In this document: piece by piece, positions 39,319-48,399 of the stretch | Numbering within the stretch: the first letter of the stretch is position 1 | Layout of the letters: each line of letters begins with the position of its first letter | Assembly (NCBI GenBank): GCA_029834535.1 | Contig: JAQMWT010000278.1 | Coordinates: 1-64,000, forward strand | Direction of reading: 5' to 3' | DNA: 64,000 nt | DNA from: Chrysophaeum taylorii | Lineage: Eukaryota > Sar > Pelagophyceae > Pelagomonadales > Pelagomonadaceae | The notes under the pieces: model-generated | The model's input: the letters and a program-made list of their open reading frames with translations, nothing else | Database searches by the model: none | What the model was told of the DNA's origin: nothing | Position numbers and translations under genes: made by a program

Positions 39319-41291
39319 ATGTGGTGGTGGTGGTGGTGGTTGTTCGCGTTCGCGGAGGGAAGGATGTTGATCGACGAGGAGTGCTTCGCTCCAGCGAACG
39401 GGTCGATCGCCCAGGAATGCATCTTGAAACGGGGTCGCATCAAGCCTCGGGGAATCGATGACCCCTGCGTGTCGCCGCCGAACGCGATCGTCGCCGAGAA
39501 CTGTATGGAGGGGGCGCCCTCGACCGAGTGGGACGTGAACGGCGCCGGGAGCGACGACGTGGTGGGGTTCTCAACGCGGGCGTCGGTCGAACCCGGCGAA
39601 GGCGTCGAATTCAAGATCCGAACGAGAAGGCGCGAGGCGGTCGCCGTCGACGTGTACCGGTTTGGGTGGTACGGAGGGCGAGGGGCACGGTTTGTGGGGA
39701 GCGCGAGGGTAGTGGGGGAGGCGTTTGAGCAACCCGAGTGCGCGCATCCCGAGGAGGAGTTTGTCGACTGCGGGAATTGGCGCGTGGTTGCTGCGTTCGA
39801 CGTTCCGGAAAACGCGACGTCGGGCGTTTACGCGGCCCGTTTTTCGCTGCCGAGCGACCCTCAGAACTGGCGGACCGACCAGTCGAAGCATCTCGTGGAC
39901 CCGCACCACGGGCTCGAGGGCCGGGACCCGTTGTTGGGTCCCGAGGAGGGGCCGCACGCGTACGGGTCGCTCGGGAAATACGAACTCCGGAACAAATTGT
40001 CTCGGCCTCGGGCGAGCCTCGCGTGGTTCGTGGTGAGGTCGTCTGGCGGCGGCCGCCACCAGCTCCTCGTGCAGACGTCGGACACGACCACCCACGCCTA
40101 CAACGGTTACGGCGGGCTCACGACCTACGGGAGTTTCGAGTACCCGCTTCGGCACGCGCCGAATCGGACCAAAGTCGAGGACGCGTCGCGGCGCGCGTTT
40201 AAGAGGTCGTACAACACGCCCGTCGTGACGAGGGACTATAGGTCGGTGAACGCTTTTTTTGGGGCCGAGTTTCCGGCGATCCGGTTCATCGAGCGCCTCG
40301 GAATGGACGCGCACTACGCGACGGGACTGGACGTGGGGTTGCCCGCGAGAGCGAGGGACCTCCTAAAGAGGTCGGAGGGCTTTGTTTCGATGGGCCACGA
40401 CGAGTACTGGTCCTACGAGCAGCGCGAGGCCGTCGCGGCCGCGGGGATCCACCTGAACTTTTGGAGTGGAAACGAGGCCTACTGGGCGATCCGCTGGGAA
40501 CCCTCGGAATTTGACGACGACCGAGGAGAACCGCGGACGCTCGTGTGTTATAAGGAGACGCAGTCGACCGAGAAGCTCGACCCTCTCGAGGGCGCGTGGA
40601 CGGGGACCTTCCGCGACGCGAGACCCATCAATCCCAAGGGACCGCGACCCGAAAACGCCCTCGCGGGTACGATGTTCGTCGTGAACTCGCAGCGCAACGA
40701 CCCTCTCGTCGTCGACGGTACCAAGTTTGGAGCGCACCGGCTCTGGCTCCACACGTCGATCGCCCGCCGGACGGGCGAATCATTCGTGCTGTATCCCGGC
40801 CTCCTCGGCCACGAGTGGGACGAGGACGTCGACAACGGTTTCCGACCACCGGGCCTTCAACGCCTCTCGGAAACGACGATCGACAACGTCCAAACTATAA
40901 TGGACTGGGGCGCGACCTTCGACACGGGCACGGCGACCCACTCCCTCGTCGTACGGTGGGGGGAGGACGGCAAGCTCGTCTTTGGCGCCGGCACCGTCCA
41001 GTGGTCCTGGGGCCTCGACGACTTTCACGACCTCAACGATCCGCAGCGGGTCAACAAGTACGACGTTCGCGTCTCGAGAGATCTCCGCGGACCGTGTCCC
41101 GACGTCCAGCAGCTCTCGGTCAACATTTTTGCCGCGCAAGGCCTCGCTATGCCCACACTCCCGACGCACCTCGTGCGCCCCGTTCCCTCGACGGACACCA
41201 CCCCGCCCACCGCCACCCTCAACGTCGCCATGATCTTCGACCAGACGGGAATCTACTACGCGCACGGCGACGCCTCGGATTACGATAAGTC

Positions 41292-41330
<39 letters not shown>

Positions 41331-41595
41331 GGTCGCCGCCCTCGAGATTTCCTGGCACCCCCCAGGCGACAAACCCTCGCGCTGGCACATGGCGAACCTC
41401 GTCGCCGTCGCCACCAACACCACCTGGACGTTTACCTGGGGGGCCGCGAAATGGCACCGCCACCACGCCCCGACCCCCCCCCTCGACGACCTCCGAAACA
41501 ACCGCCCCTACGTCGTCAGCCTCCGCGTCGCCGACGACTCCGGCAACATGGCCACCTATGATGCCATCGGTCCCCTCCGCCTCGCCTCTTCCTAA
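39319..41595 (+). CDS. N,N-dimethylformamidase beta-subunit-like protein
   Basis: This 758-residue protein matches the large domain known in bacteria from the dimethylformamidase beta subunit and many uncharacterised secreted proteins. Visible landmarks are VEPGEGVEFKI near 90, RFGWYGGRGAR (114-124), AYNGYGG (260-266), SMGHDEYWS (357-365) and the FWSGNEAYWAIR strand. The protein starts with six Trp after Met, encoded by a (TGG)n run, then a short hydrophobic stretch, so a signal peptide is possible but unusual. A Gly run of about 12 residues (near 656-667) comes from GGC repeats. The family is mainly bacterial, so transfer into this genome is plausible; its codon use now matches that of its neighbours. 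The substrate is unknown, and real formamidase activity should not be assumed. Single exon. Confidence 0.75.
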
Positions 41596-41686
41596 TCTAC
41601 AGGAATAAAAAAAACTCACTCGCTTTCACTTTCACTTTCGCTCACTCCGCCACTCAAAAAGCCCAACGAGACTCAAGAAAGAAGAC

Positions 41687-42643
41687 CTAGGCCGGCTGTC
41701 GCCAGAGGCAGGAAGCGTCGAGGAAGGCGTCGTCGTGGCTGGGGGTCGCCCCCTCCTTGGTCGCGACCCAGGAGCCGAGGCGCGCGGCGGCGCGAAGCGT
41801 CTCGTGGGCGTCGTCCCCGGCCTGGAGGCCGACGACGAGGCGTGCCGTAAAGGCGTCGCCCGCGCCCACCGTGTCGATGACGTCGACGATGGTGCCTTGG
41901 GCCTCGTAGAACACGTCGCTCCGGTGCAGCATGACGGCGCCTTTCTCGGCGAGGGTAACGACGAGAAACTCGGGTCGGAGCTCGGCGCAGAGCGCGTCGC
42001 AGAGACCTCTGAGGCCCTTGGGGGCTTTGTCGGGGACGACCCAGGTGGCGACTTGGCGCGCCTCCTCCTCGTTCATCTTGAGGACCCAGCAGTCCCTAAG
42101 AAGGGGCTCGATCCGCTCGCGATCGACGTACGGCGGACGAAGGTTGACGTCGAAGACGCGTTTCGGCGCGGCCGCCAGAATCCGGTGCACTTCCGAGTTC
42201 TCCCCGCGCAACGCGAGAGACCCGTGCACGACCGCGTCCGCCTTGGCGACCGCCGCCCGCACGTCCTCGGTCGCGCGCACGAAGTCCCACGCCGCCGGCG
42301 TCTCGAACTCGTACCCGGCGTCGCCGCCCTTGTCGACGACGCAAGTCACGAAACCCGTCGGCTTGTTTACCGTCTGCACGCACGACGTGTCGACCCCGGC
42401 CTCGCGCAGCCGTCGTACGGCGTCGCGACCCACCACGTCGTCCCCGACGGCGCTCACGAGGCTCGCCGTCGCACCGAGCGCTGCCGCGTGCACGGCCGCG
42501 TTCAGAGGCGCGCCGCCCAGAAACAGACCCTTCGGCAACGAGTCGTACAGCGTCTCGCCGACGCACGCGATGCGCGGCACGATCACACCGCTCGCCGCGC
42601 GCACCAACAACAACGACGACAACACCCGCGTGATCATCAACAT
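41687..42643 (-). CDS. PfkB-family sugar kinase (fructokinase-like)
   Basis: This 318-residue enzyme phosphorylates a sugar using ATP. It carries the two PfkB signatures: GGAPLNAAVHAAALG (43-57) for the sugar site and DTVGAGDAFTA (257-267) with the catalytic Asp (Asp263) and anion hole. YEFETPAAWDF (111-121), HGSLALRG and FDVNLRPPY (164-172) place it with fructokinases. The upstream in-frame region reads through low-complexity sequence and was rejected; the first in-frame ATG is at 42643. The N-terminus (MLMITRVLSSLLLVRAASG) is hydrophobic, so targeting to the ER or an organelle is possible. The next start on the plus strand is 181 bp away. Confidence 0.9.
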   Translation of the reverse strand: MLMITRVLSSLLLVRAASGVIVPRIACVGETLYDSLPKGLFLGGAPLNAAVHAAALGATASLVSAVGDDVVGRDAVRRLREAGVDTSCVQTVNKPTGFVTCVVDKGGDAGYEFETPAAWDFVRATEDVRAAVAKADAVVHGSLALRGENSEVHRILAAAPKRVFDVNLRPPYVDRERIEPLLRDCWVLKMNEEEARQVATWVVPDKAPKGLRGLCDALCAELRPEFLVVTLAEKGAVMLHRSDVFYEAQGTIVDVIDTVGAGDAFTARLVVGLQAGDDAHETLRAAARLGSWVATKEGATPSHDDAFLDASCLWRQPA

Positions 42644-42824
42644 CAACACCACAGAAACTGTATGACCCCACCTCTTCCTCCATTGCACTTGAGGTCTGTC
42701 GACAGGTCTGTCTCTTTCTTTGGTTTTTGGTTTTTTTTTTTTTTTCCAACAACAAGAGATTTTTTCTTTCCTTCCTTCCTTCCAATCTTCAGGCAAAGGA
42801 AGAAGGAAGACAGACCTCTCTCTA

Positions 42825-43772
42825 ATGAAATTATTACCGTTATGGATGCGGCGGTTCGTAGGCCTCGCCGTCTTGGCCAGGGCGAGGGTACCCGTGGTGT
42901 GGGTCCACATCCACAAGTATTGTAATAGGAAGGCAGTCGTGACGATATAATGTCGTCGTCTTAGGTCGGGCGGGACGACGATGTGTAGTTTGGCGAGGAA
43001 GCAGGGCGAAAAGTGCATGGAGCCGTCGAACAACTGCAACGCGGTGGTGTTTCAGGACGGACCCGAGGGCAGGGCGAAGGGTATCCCTTGCGAGAAGCGC
43101 GCGGGTATCGCCAGAAAATCCGAAGCGAGCTGGATGCAGATCGAGCACGAGATCGAAGACTTTGACGTCGCCTGCTCCGACGAGCTGCTTTACGGGATCA
43201 TGATTAGAGACCCGATCGAGCTCATGACTTCGGGCGCGAACCACCACAGCTCCTACATGGACCTCGTCAAAATCGCGAAAAAAATCGAGATAGAACGAAC
43301 GCCGGCGGAGAAAGAGAAATTCGTCTTCGCCGACCGTCAGCGACTCTCACAAAATTTGAGCTGCACGTCGGGGTGTTTCATCGACTGGCGATTTTTCGAT
43401 AATTACGCCGTGCGCATGCTCAACGGCAAAGAGGGTCTCTTCCTGCCTCCCCGAGGCGTCACCAGGCGCCACCTCGACAAAGCCAAGCGGCTCGTCTCCG
43501 AAGCCTTCGACGCCGTCCTCGTCCTCGACCACTTCGACCGCGATGTGGTCCAGCTCGTCGAGGTGTTCGGCTGGAAAACCGCCGAAATACATACTTCTTG
43601 GAAAAAAAACGCCCGGTCTCACTCGGACGACCTCGCGGACATGATGCACCACGTGACCCCCGCGGAAGCGAAAAGGTACTACGACGCGCTCCTTCGGATC
43701 AACGCCTTGGACTTGGAACTCTATAATCACGCCAACCACACGGCTGCCGCGCGCAGTCGTTCGTTATTATAA
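42825..43772 (+). CDS. Sulfotransferase with a 48-nt intron
   Basis: Exons 42825-42916 and 42965-43772 encode 299 residues. The short first exon carries a hydrophobic N-terminus and ends within the Lys codon of the PAPS loop; splicing yields HIHKSGGTTM (28-37), the expected 5'-phosphosulfate motif. The 3'-phosphate-binding element is MIRDPIELMTSG, and FFDNYAVRMLNG is a further family landmark (this sulfotransferase group often has DNYxxRML). Cys residues are frequent, as in lumenal enzymes. The protein ends in a His/Asp-rich tail. The gene diverges from the PfkB kinase gene and converges with another sulfotransferase, whose stop is only 9 bp away. Confidence 0.85.
42917..42964 (+). other. 48-nt GT-AG intron
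   Basis: Donor GTATTGTAAT, acceptor GTCGTCTTAG, phase 2. Joining the exons recreates the Lys codon of the sulfate-donor loop and gives HIHKSGGTTM, which is strong independent support. Confidence 0.88.
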
Positions 43773-43781
43773 TAATTATTA

Positions 43782-44732
43782 TTAAACACAATAGTGGAAG
43801 TAGAGGCCGGAGCCTGCGAGATCGAGGGGTGGGAGAATCTCGTTCGCCGAGGGCGCGATAGGGCACGCGACCGGGTAGGCGGGACCGAGGCTCCGCGTAA
43901 AGTTGGTCCTCGCGGTTTGGAGACGCATCGCGAGCTCGGACCGCCTCGGCCCGGGTGGTAGGTTGTCGCGGAGCCACGATGTCCACCTGCGAACAGCCTC
44001 GTCGTAGATTTCGTACTCGAGGGGGGCGATCGCGCGGAGCGAGCTCTCGACGCGCGGGTCCTCGTTTAGTTCGCGTTTGAGCGCGCCGAACTCGAACGAC
44101 GTCAAGAATGAGGGTGGAGCCTTGACCATCAACGGGAGCGAAGTCGCAAACTGCTCGATCTCCAAGCCCAAATACGTCGCGATTGCGAGAGGTACGAGGT
44201 CGCGACCCTCGACCGTCGTCACGAGCGCGTCGTCTTCGAAGTACTGGCCCCTCCTCTCCATCGCCGTCCCAAACACCTGGCCGTACTCCTTCGGCCACCC
44301 ACAGCTCGTCGACATGTTTTTTGAGAGATAGTCCAAAAAACCATCGACCGTCCGCACCTTGCCGCACCGATCGTAGTAGTACCCGCTTACGGTCCGGGAC
44401 GTCGGATCGCGCAATATAGTTATAATCTTTACCGACGGCACCTCGAAGCACTTGGAAAACGCGAGGGCTCCTCCCCGCGCGTACACTGGCAACCCCTCGT
44501 GCTGGATGCTCAGGCAGCTGCGCGACGCGCACTCCGACACGCCGCCCTTCTTATGACAAAGGTGACTCTCGGACTTGCGAAGCGAGTAGACCCGATCGGA
44601 CCCGTAGGTCCGTTTCATCCCCTGAAAGATATCGTAGGCCATCACCGTCCCCGATACCTTGTGCAACTTGAGAAACACCACCGACGGAGGGGGCTCCTCC
44701 GCGCTCACCAACACAACCCACAACCAGCGCAT
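43782..44732 (-). CDS. Sulfotransferase (galactosylceramide/carbohydrate type)
   Basis: This 316-residue protein begins with a short hydrophobic segment (MRWLWVVLVS) that may be a signal peptide. The 5'-phosphosulfate loop is FLKLHKVSGTVM (20-31), which resembles the LKTHKTGSST loop of galactosylceramide sulfotransferases, and the 3'-phosphate element is ILRDPTSRTVSGYYYDR (106-122). The rest is helical and ends in FHYCV. The start ATG at 44732 is supported by the signal-like N-terminus. Stop-to-stop spacing with the convergent sulfotransferase is 9 bp. The acceptor is unknown; a lipid or glycan headgroup is likely from the family. Confidence 0.82.
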   Translation of the reverse strand: MRWLWVVLVSAEEPPPSVVFLKLHKVSGTVMAYDIFQGMKRTYGSDRVYSLRKSESHLCHKKGGVSECASRSCLSIQHEGLPVYARGGALAFSKCFEVPSVKIITILRDPTSRTVSGYYYDRCGKVRTVDGFLDYLSKNMSTSCGWPKEYGQVFGTAMERRGQYFEDDALVTTVEGRDLVPLAIATYLGLEIEQFATSLPLMVKAPPSFLTSFEFGALKRELNEDPRVESSLRAIAPLEYEIYDEAVRRWTSWLRDNLPPGPRRSELAMRLQTARTNFTRSLGPAYPVACPIAPSANEILPPLDLAGSGLYFHYCV

Positions 44733-45609
44733 TTTTTGTTTGAGGGTCTTTCTTTGCCACAGCGTTATTCTGGTTTTCCTGGTACCTCGTCCATCATAAT
44801 AATTATTTTTCGTCTCTTTTGTTGTTGTGCTCTTTTATAATTAATTATTAGAGCGTATGACATTGTATTATTCCTTGCGTTTCGTGCATCTTCGCTGAAA
44901 GGCAGGCAGGCGCAGGGAGCCCCCCGTAATAATAATAATAATAATAATAATAAGCCGCCAACATAATATTTTTCGCCCATGCGGGATTATTCGACGTCCT
45001 GCAAGATTTAGAATTCCTACGCCACTACTACTTGCCGGCTCTTCTCCAAGTCCAACTCCAAGTCCAACTCCAAGTCCAACTCCAAGTCCAACTCCAAGTC
45101 CAACTCCAAGTCCAAGTCCAAGCCAAGCCGCCGCGCGACGACCGCGTGGTGTCCAAAGATCGGAACGGTCCCTTAGACCTTTGTCTTAACTCGCGGCTGA
45201 AAACAACACTGTATTGCTGCTGGCATATTCGACTCGTGGGGAGCGCCACGTGCCGGCCCTTGGCCATCCATTTGCTTCTTCTTCGTCGCACCGGAAGAAT
45301 ATCGTCCAAGTCGCGTCGATGATGCTCAAGTATAGTATTTTGCAGCGCGTGAACTTTAAATGGTCTCCATCGTAGACCCTCGCGGGCTCTCTCTCTTGAC
45401 ACCTCGCACTTTCCCACCATGACGTGTCCCGGCACACATAGATAGTAGTACCTGTCCAGAAGAGCGACATCGACCACGCATGCGACTGCGTCGTATGCCT
45501 CGAGAGAGGCCCACCCTGCTCCAGCTGCTGCTACTACTACTACTGTGGTAATGGCATGGCTACCACGCACGAAGAACGCACAACGAGGAATAACGACGTC
45601 AGCAGCTTC
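44733..45609 (-). other. Intergenic with a possible repeat-bearing open frame
   Basis: Contains (TAA)n runs near 44926-44953 and a 12-bp minisatellite at 45045-45128. A minus-strand open frame (45028-45570) runs through the minisatellite, where it reads as Trp-Thr-Trp-Ser units; upstream of this it reads plausibly as protein (containing SKWMAKGRHVALPTSR) but has no ATG near its 5' end and no recognised domain. A second frame overlaps it. A small unannotated gene or a non-coding RNA is possible. Confidence 0.35.
45045..45128. repeat. 12-bp minisatellite, AAGTCCAACTCC units
   Basis: About six tandem units with the last two degenerate (AAGTCC only). Twelve is a multiple of three, so any frame through it stays open. 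Confidence 0.95.
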
Positions 45610-47487
45610 TCAGGGCCAGGAGGCGCGTTTGGCCGGGTCGAAGGACGCGAGGTGAGTGAGCCACCTTGTGACATTCGGTCCGGCCTTGAGGTCAGTTCTG
45701 GCGGTGAGGTCGTCGTAGAGCTTGGCGTCCCGAGCCGAGGGCTCGAAGCCGCCAACATAGCTCGAAAAGGTGAGCGTCGCTTCGAGGGAGGTTAACAAGT
45801 CGTCCTGCTGGGAAACCTTGGCAGCGGCAGGTTCCTTTCGCTCTTGTTTTAGCTTCGGTGCTACCACTTTGGGTGGTGGTTTCGAAGAAGAAGAAGAAGA
45901 AGAAGGTTGTTGTTTGGGCGTTTTCCCAGCAGAAGAAGAAGCAGACGAGTCCTTTGGTTGCTTCTTTTTGGAGGAGGGTTTCTGGCCGGGAGCGAGATAC
46001 TCTTCCCCCGTCTCCTCCTCGTACTGGGCTTTGAGGGCTTTGAGGTGTTCGACGGCAGCGGCGACGTCGGCAGGCGGAGCTTTGGCCGCCTTGAGGGAGC
46101 GAACGACGTCGCCTTGTTCGACGATCTTAGAAGCCAAGGGACTTTCTTTTTTTGGAGGAAGAAAAGGACTGCCATCCATGTTGCGGACAAAGGGCAAAAA
46201 GTCCAGGCCGCCCATGTAGGGCACCAGAACAGGGGGAACCGTGACGCCCGCGTCTGTCTGGCCCGTCTCGAGAAGACAACATATGGTACGACCGGCCGCG
46301 CAGAGCGTCGAGTTCAACATGTGTACATATTTCTTTTCTTTGTCGCCGAGCTTGCGCTGACCGCAGCGGATCTCCATTCCGCGGCTCTGGTAGTCGGTAC
46401 AGTTCGAACACGAAACGAGCTCGCGGTATTGCTGCTGGTAGGGAAACCAAGCCTCGAGATCGTACTTTTTGATGGCCGCGTTGTTGAGTTCGCCGCTGAC
46501 GATGTTGACGACGCGGTAGGGAAACCCAAAAGACTGAACAAAGGCCTCCGCGATCTCGCGCATCTCCTCGTGCATGGCGCGGCTGGCTGCCATGTCGCCA
46601 ACGGTAATGCAGAACTGCTCGACCTTCTCGAACTGGTGGACTCGGAATATGCCCCAAGTGTCCCTACCGTGCGCGCCCGCCTCTTTCCGGAAACACGTCG
46701 AGATGCCGCCGTATCTCTTCGGAAGCTCCTGTTCTTTCAGCCACTCACCCTTGTGAAAGGCGCAGATCGGCTGCTCGCTCGTGGCGATGAGGTACTTCTC
46801 GTCCGAACCGGTCACCTTGTAGAGCTCCTCGTCGAACTGCTCGAGCTGCGCGACGCCCGCCATCACCTCCTTGTTCATGAAAAAGGGCGGCTGCATGACA
46901 GTGTACTGCCGTTGCCGAAGGAAGGCGATCCCGTAGTTGATGACGGCCTGGTTCAGGAGCACGCCGACGTCGGTCAAAAAATACGCGCGGTGGCCCGCGA
47001 CGCGCGCGCCCCGATCCGGCTCGTACCCGCCGATCATGTACAGCAACTCGTGGTGGGACCGCTTCGCCTGCGGGCTCTTCGATCCCCATGTCGTCACCAC
47101 TTCGTTGTCCTTCTCCTCGTCTTGGGACACCGGCACCGAGTCGTCGACGATGTTCCCGATCCGCGCGAGCATCTTGCGCACCTTGCTCGCCTGCGGCTCT
47201 ACCGACGATTCCACCTCTTGCACTTCCTTGTCGAGCCGCTTCAGCTCGCTCAACATCTCCGCCGGCACGTCCTCCTTGGCCTTCTTCAATTTCGTAATCT
47301 CCTTCTGCTGCGAGTTCTTCGCCTCCTTCGCCTTGTCCACGCGGTTCACGATCCGACGCCATGCCTCGTCCTCAAAGATGATCTGATCCACAAGACCCAC
47401 GTCCCCGAACCGCCGCCGTTGCGACTCCCGCACCACCTCGGGCTTCCCGCCCAAGTACTCCCGCAAAGACTTTATGTCGATCGGCAT
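45610..47487 (-). CDS. SARS1: Cytosolic seryl-tRNA synthetase with C-terminal WHEP and EF1B/GST-C-like modules
   Basis: This 625-residue enzyme charges tRNA-Ser. The N-terminal coiled-coil arm (about 30-110) binds the tRNA long arm. Class II motifs are clear: motif 2 STCFRKEAGAHGRDTWGIFR (263-282), and motif 3 with LNSTLCAAGRTICCLLE (391-407). The core ends near 448, as in eukaryotic SerRS. Two modules follow. Residues 449-497 form a helix-turn-helix with QGDVVRSLKAAKA and YEEETGEEY, matching WHEP domains. After a Lys/Ser linker, residues 562-616 (SLEATLTFSSYVGGFEPS, then GPNVTRWLTHLASF) resemble the GST-C-like N-terminal domain of elongation factor 1B and related synthetase appendages. The start is the ATG at 47487; a (CTCTG)n tract lies just upstream. 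A role in a multi-synthetase or EF1 complex is inference. Confidence 0.9.
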   Translation of the reverse strand: MPIDIKSLREYLGGKPEVVRESQRRRFGDVGLVDQIIFEDEAWRRIVNRVDKAKEAKNSQQKEITKLKKAKEDVPAEMLSELKRLDKEVQEVESSVEPQASKVRKMLARIGNIVDDSVPVSQDEEKDNEVVTTWGSKSPQAKRSHHELLYMIGGYEPDRGARVAGHRAYFLTDVGVLLNQAVINYGIAFLRQRQYTVMQPPFFMNKEVMAGVAQLEQFDEELYKVTGSDEKYLIATSEQPICAFHKGEWLKEQELPKRYGGISTCFRKEAGAHGRDTWGIFRVHQFEKVEQFCITVGDMAASRAMHEEMREIAEAFVQSFGFPYRVVNIVSGELNNAAIKKYDLEAWFPYQQQYRELVSCSNCTDYQSRGMEIRCGQRKLGDKEKKYVHMLNSTLCAAGRTICCLLETGQTDAGVTVPPVLVPYMGGLDFLPFVRNMDGSPFLPPKKESPLASKIVEQGDVVRSLKAAKAPPADVAAAVEHLKALKAQYEEETGEEYLAPGQKPSSKKKQPKDSSASSSAGKTPKQQPSSSSSSSKPPPKVVAPKLKQERKEPAAAKVSQQDDLLTSLEATLTFSSYVGGFEPSARDAKLYDDLTARTDLKAGPNVTRWLTHLASFDPAKRASWP

Positions 47488-47493
47488 TATTCT

Positions 47494-47532
47494 CTCCTCT
47501 GCTCTGCTCTGCTCTGCTCTGCTCTGCTCTGT
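47494..47532. repeat. (CTCTG)n repeat upstream of the SerRS start
   Basis: About seven CTCTG units lie a few bases upstream of the ATG, in the probable 5' leader of the SerRS mRNA. Confidence 0.95.
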
Positions 47533-47594
47533 CTGGGGCGCGGTGTCGGCGAAGCGATGGCGAAGCACCTGCCCTCTCAACGGACCTTATTAGG

Positions 47595-47614
47595 TGCATC
47601 TCTCGAGAGATGCA
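47595..47614. repeat. 20-bp perfect palindrome
   Basis: TGCATCTCTCGAGAGATGCA is its own reverse complement. It lies about 110 bp upstream of the SerRS start. It could be a protein-binding site, but no family is known to me. Confidence 0.9.
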
Positions 47615-48399
47615 TGCCACCAGGGCACCACTCTGGGCACCAGGCGCAGGCGATGCCAGCATGACGATATCGAAACTAACTACGGTCATGGATCGAACCC
47701 GCGTTAGAGACACGCATTATATATAGGCGGTGCACAGGCGACACCACTATCAAGTGGATGTCGTTCGTGCGAAGCAAACAAGTATGCCGTCTGTGAATCA
47801 GTCGTCGAAGCTCTTCGCAAGCAGCCACTCAGCAAAACCATCTTTGATTGATTGATTTACACCCGGGTAGGTAAACTCTAGCTTACTAGAGGCCAGCAAA
47901 ATGCAAGGGGTGTAGGCTTACCCTAGCGCGACGCCAAGTATTAATAATCAAAAAACGGCAACCAGGCAGGCAGTCCACACGGGCTTCCACTTGTGGCTGC
48001 GCACCAAGGTCGCCCACCCGCTGCATAGTCCAATTGAGCCCCCTATCATCACACCCCACAGCAACCTGCCGCACTCGAGTCCGTCCACAAGGGGGCTGGG
48101 CCGCGACCGCTCACAAAACAAAATGCCACCATCCTCATCATCCAAAAAAATGGAACGACTGATAGTTGTTTACGTAGGAAGAAAAATGCTATCATGGCAA
48201 GCAAGGTTTCCAAGCTCAGAGCTCGTTGTATGCCCAGTCGGCATGGGCCACAACATTTCGAAGCTCGGATTAGCGGGGGGGGGCTTCGCATATTATGTTT
48301 AAAGCGAAAGCTCGTCTGGTCGCTCAAGATATAGCTCCATGTTCATAGCGACGACTGACACTGGATAGCCCTGGCGTTTTGCACCAGCGTCGAGACGAC
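47615..48399 (+). other. Intergenic, no gene recognised
   Basis: Short open frames only. A tRNA-like T-arm match near 47693 was checked and rejected (see rejected list). Confidence 0.45.

Noticed and set aside
41735-42925. 396-codon plus-strand open frame opposite the PfkB kinase
   Set aside because: Antisense shadow of a kinase with both PfkB signatures; the end runs into a low-complexity tract.
47640-47760. Possible tRNA signal (GGGTTCGATCC on the minus strand near 47693)
   Set aside because: The flanking bases do not form a T-stem and no acceptor or anticodon arm can be drawn.
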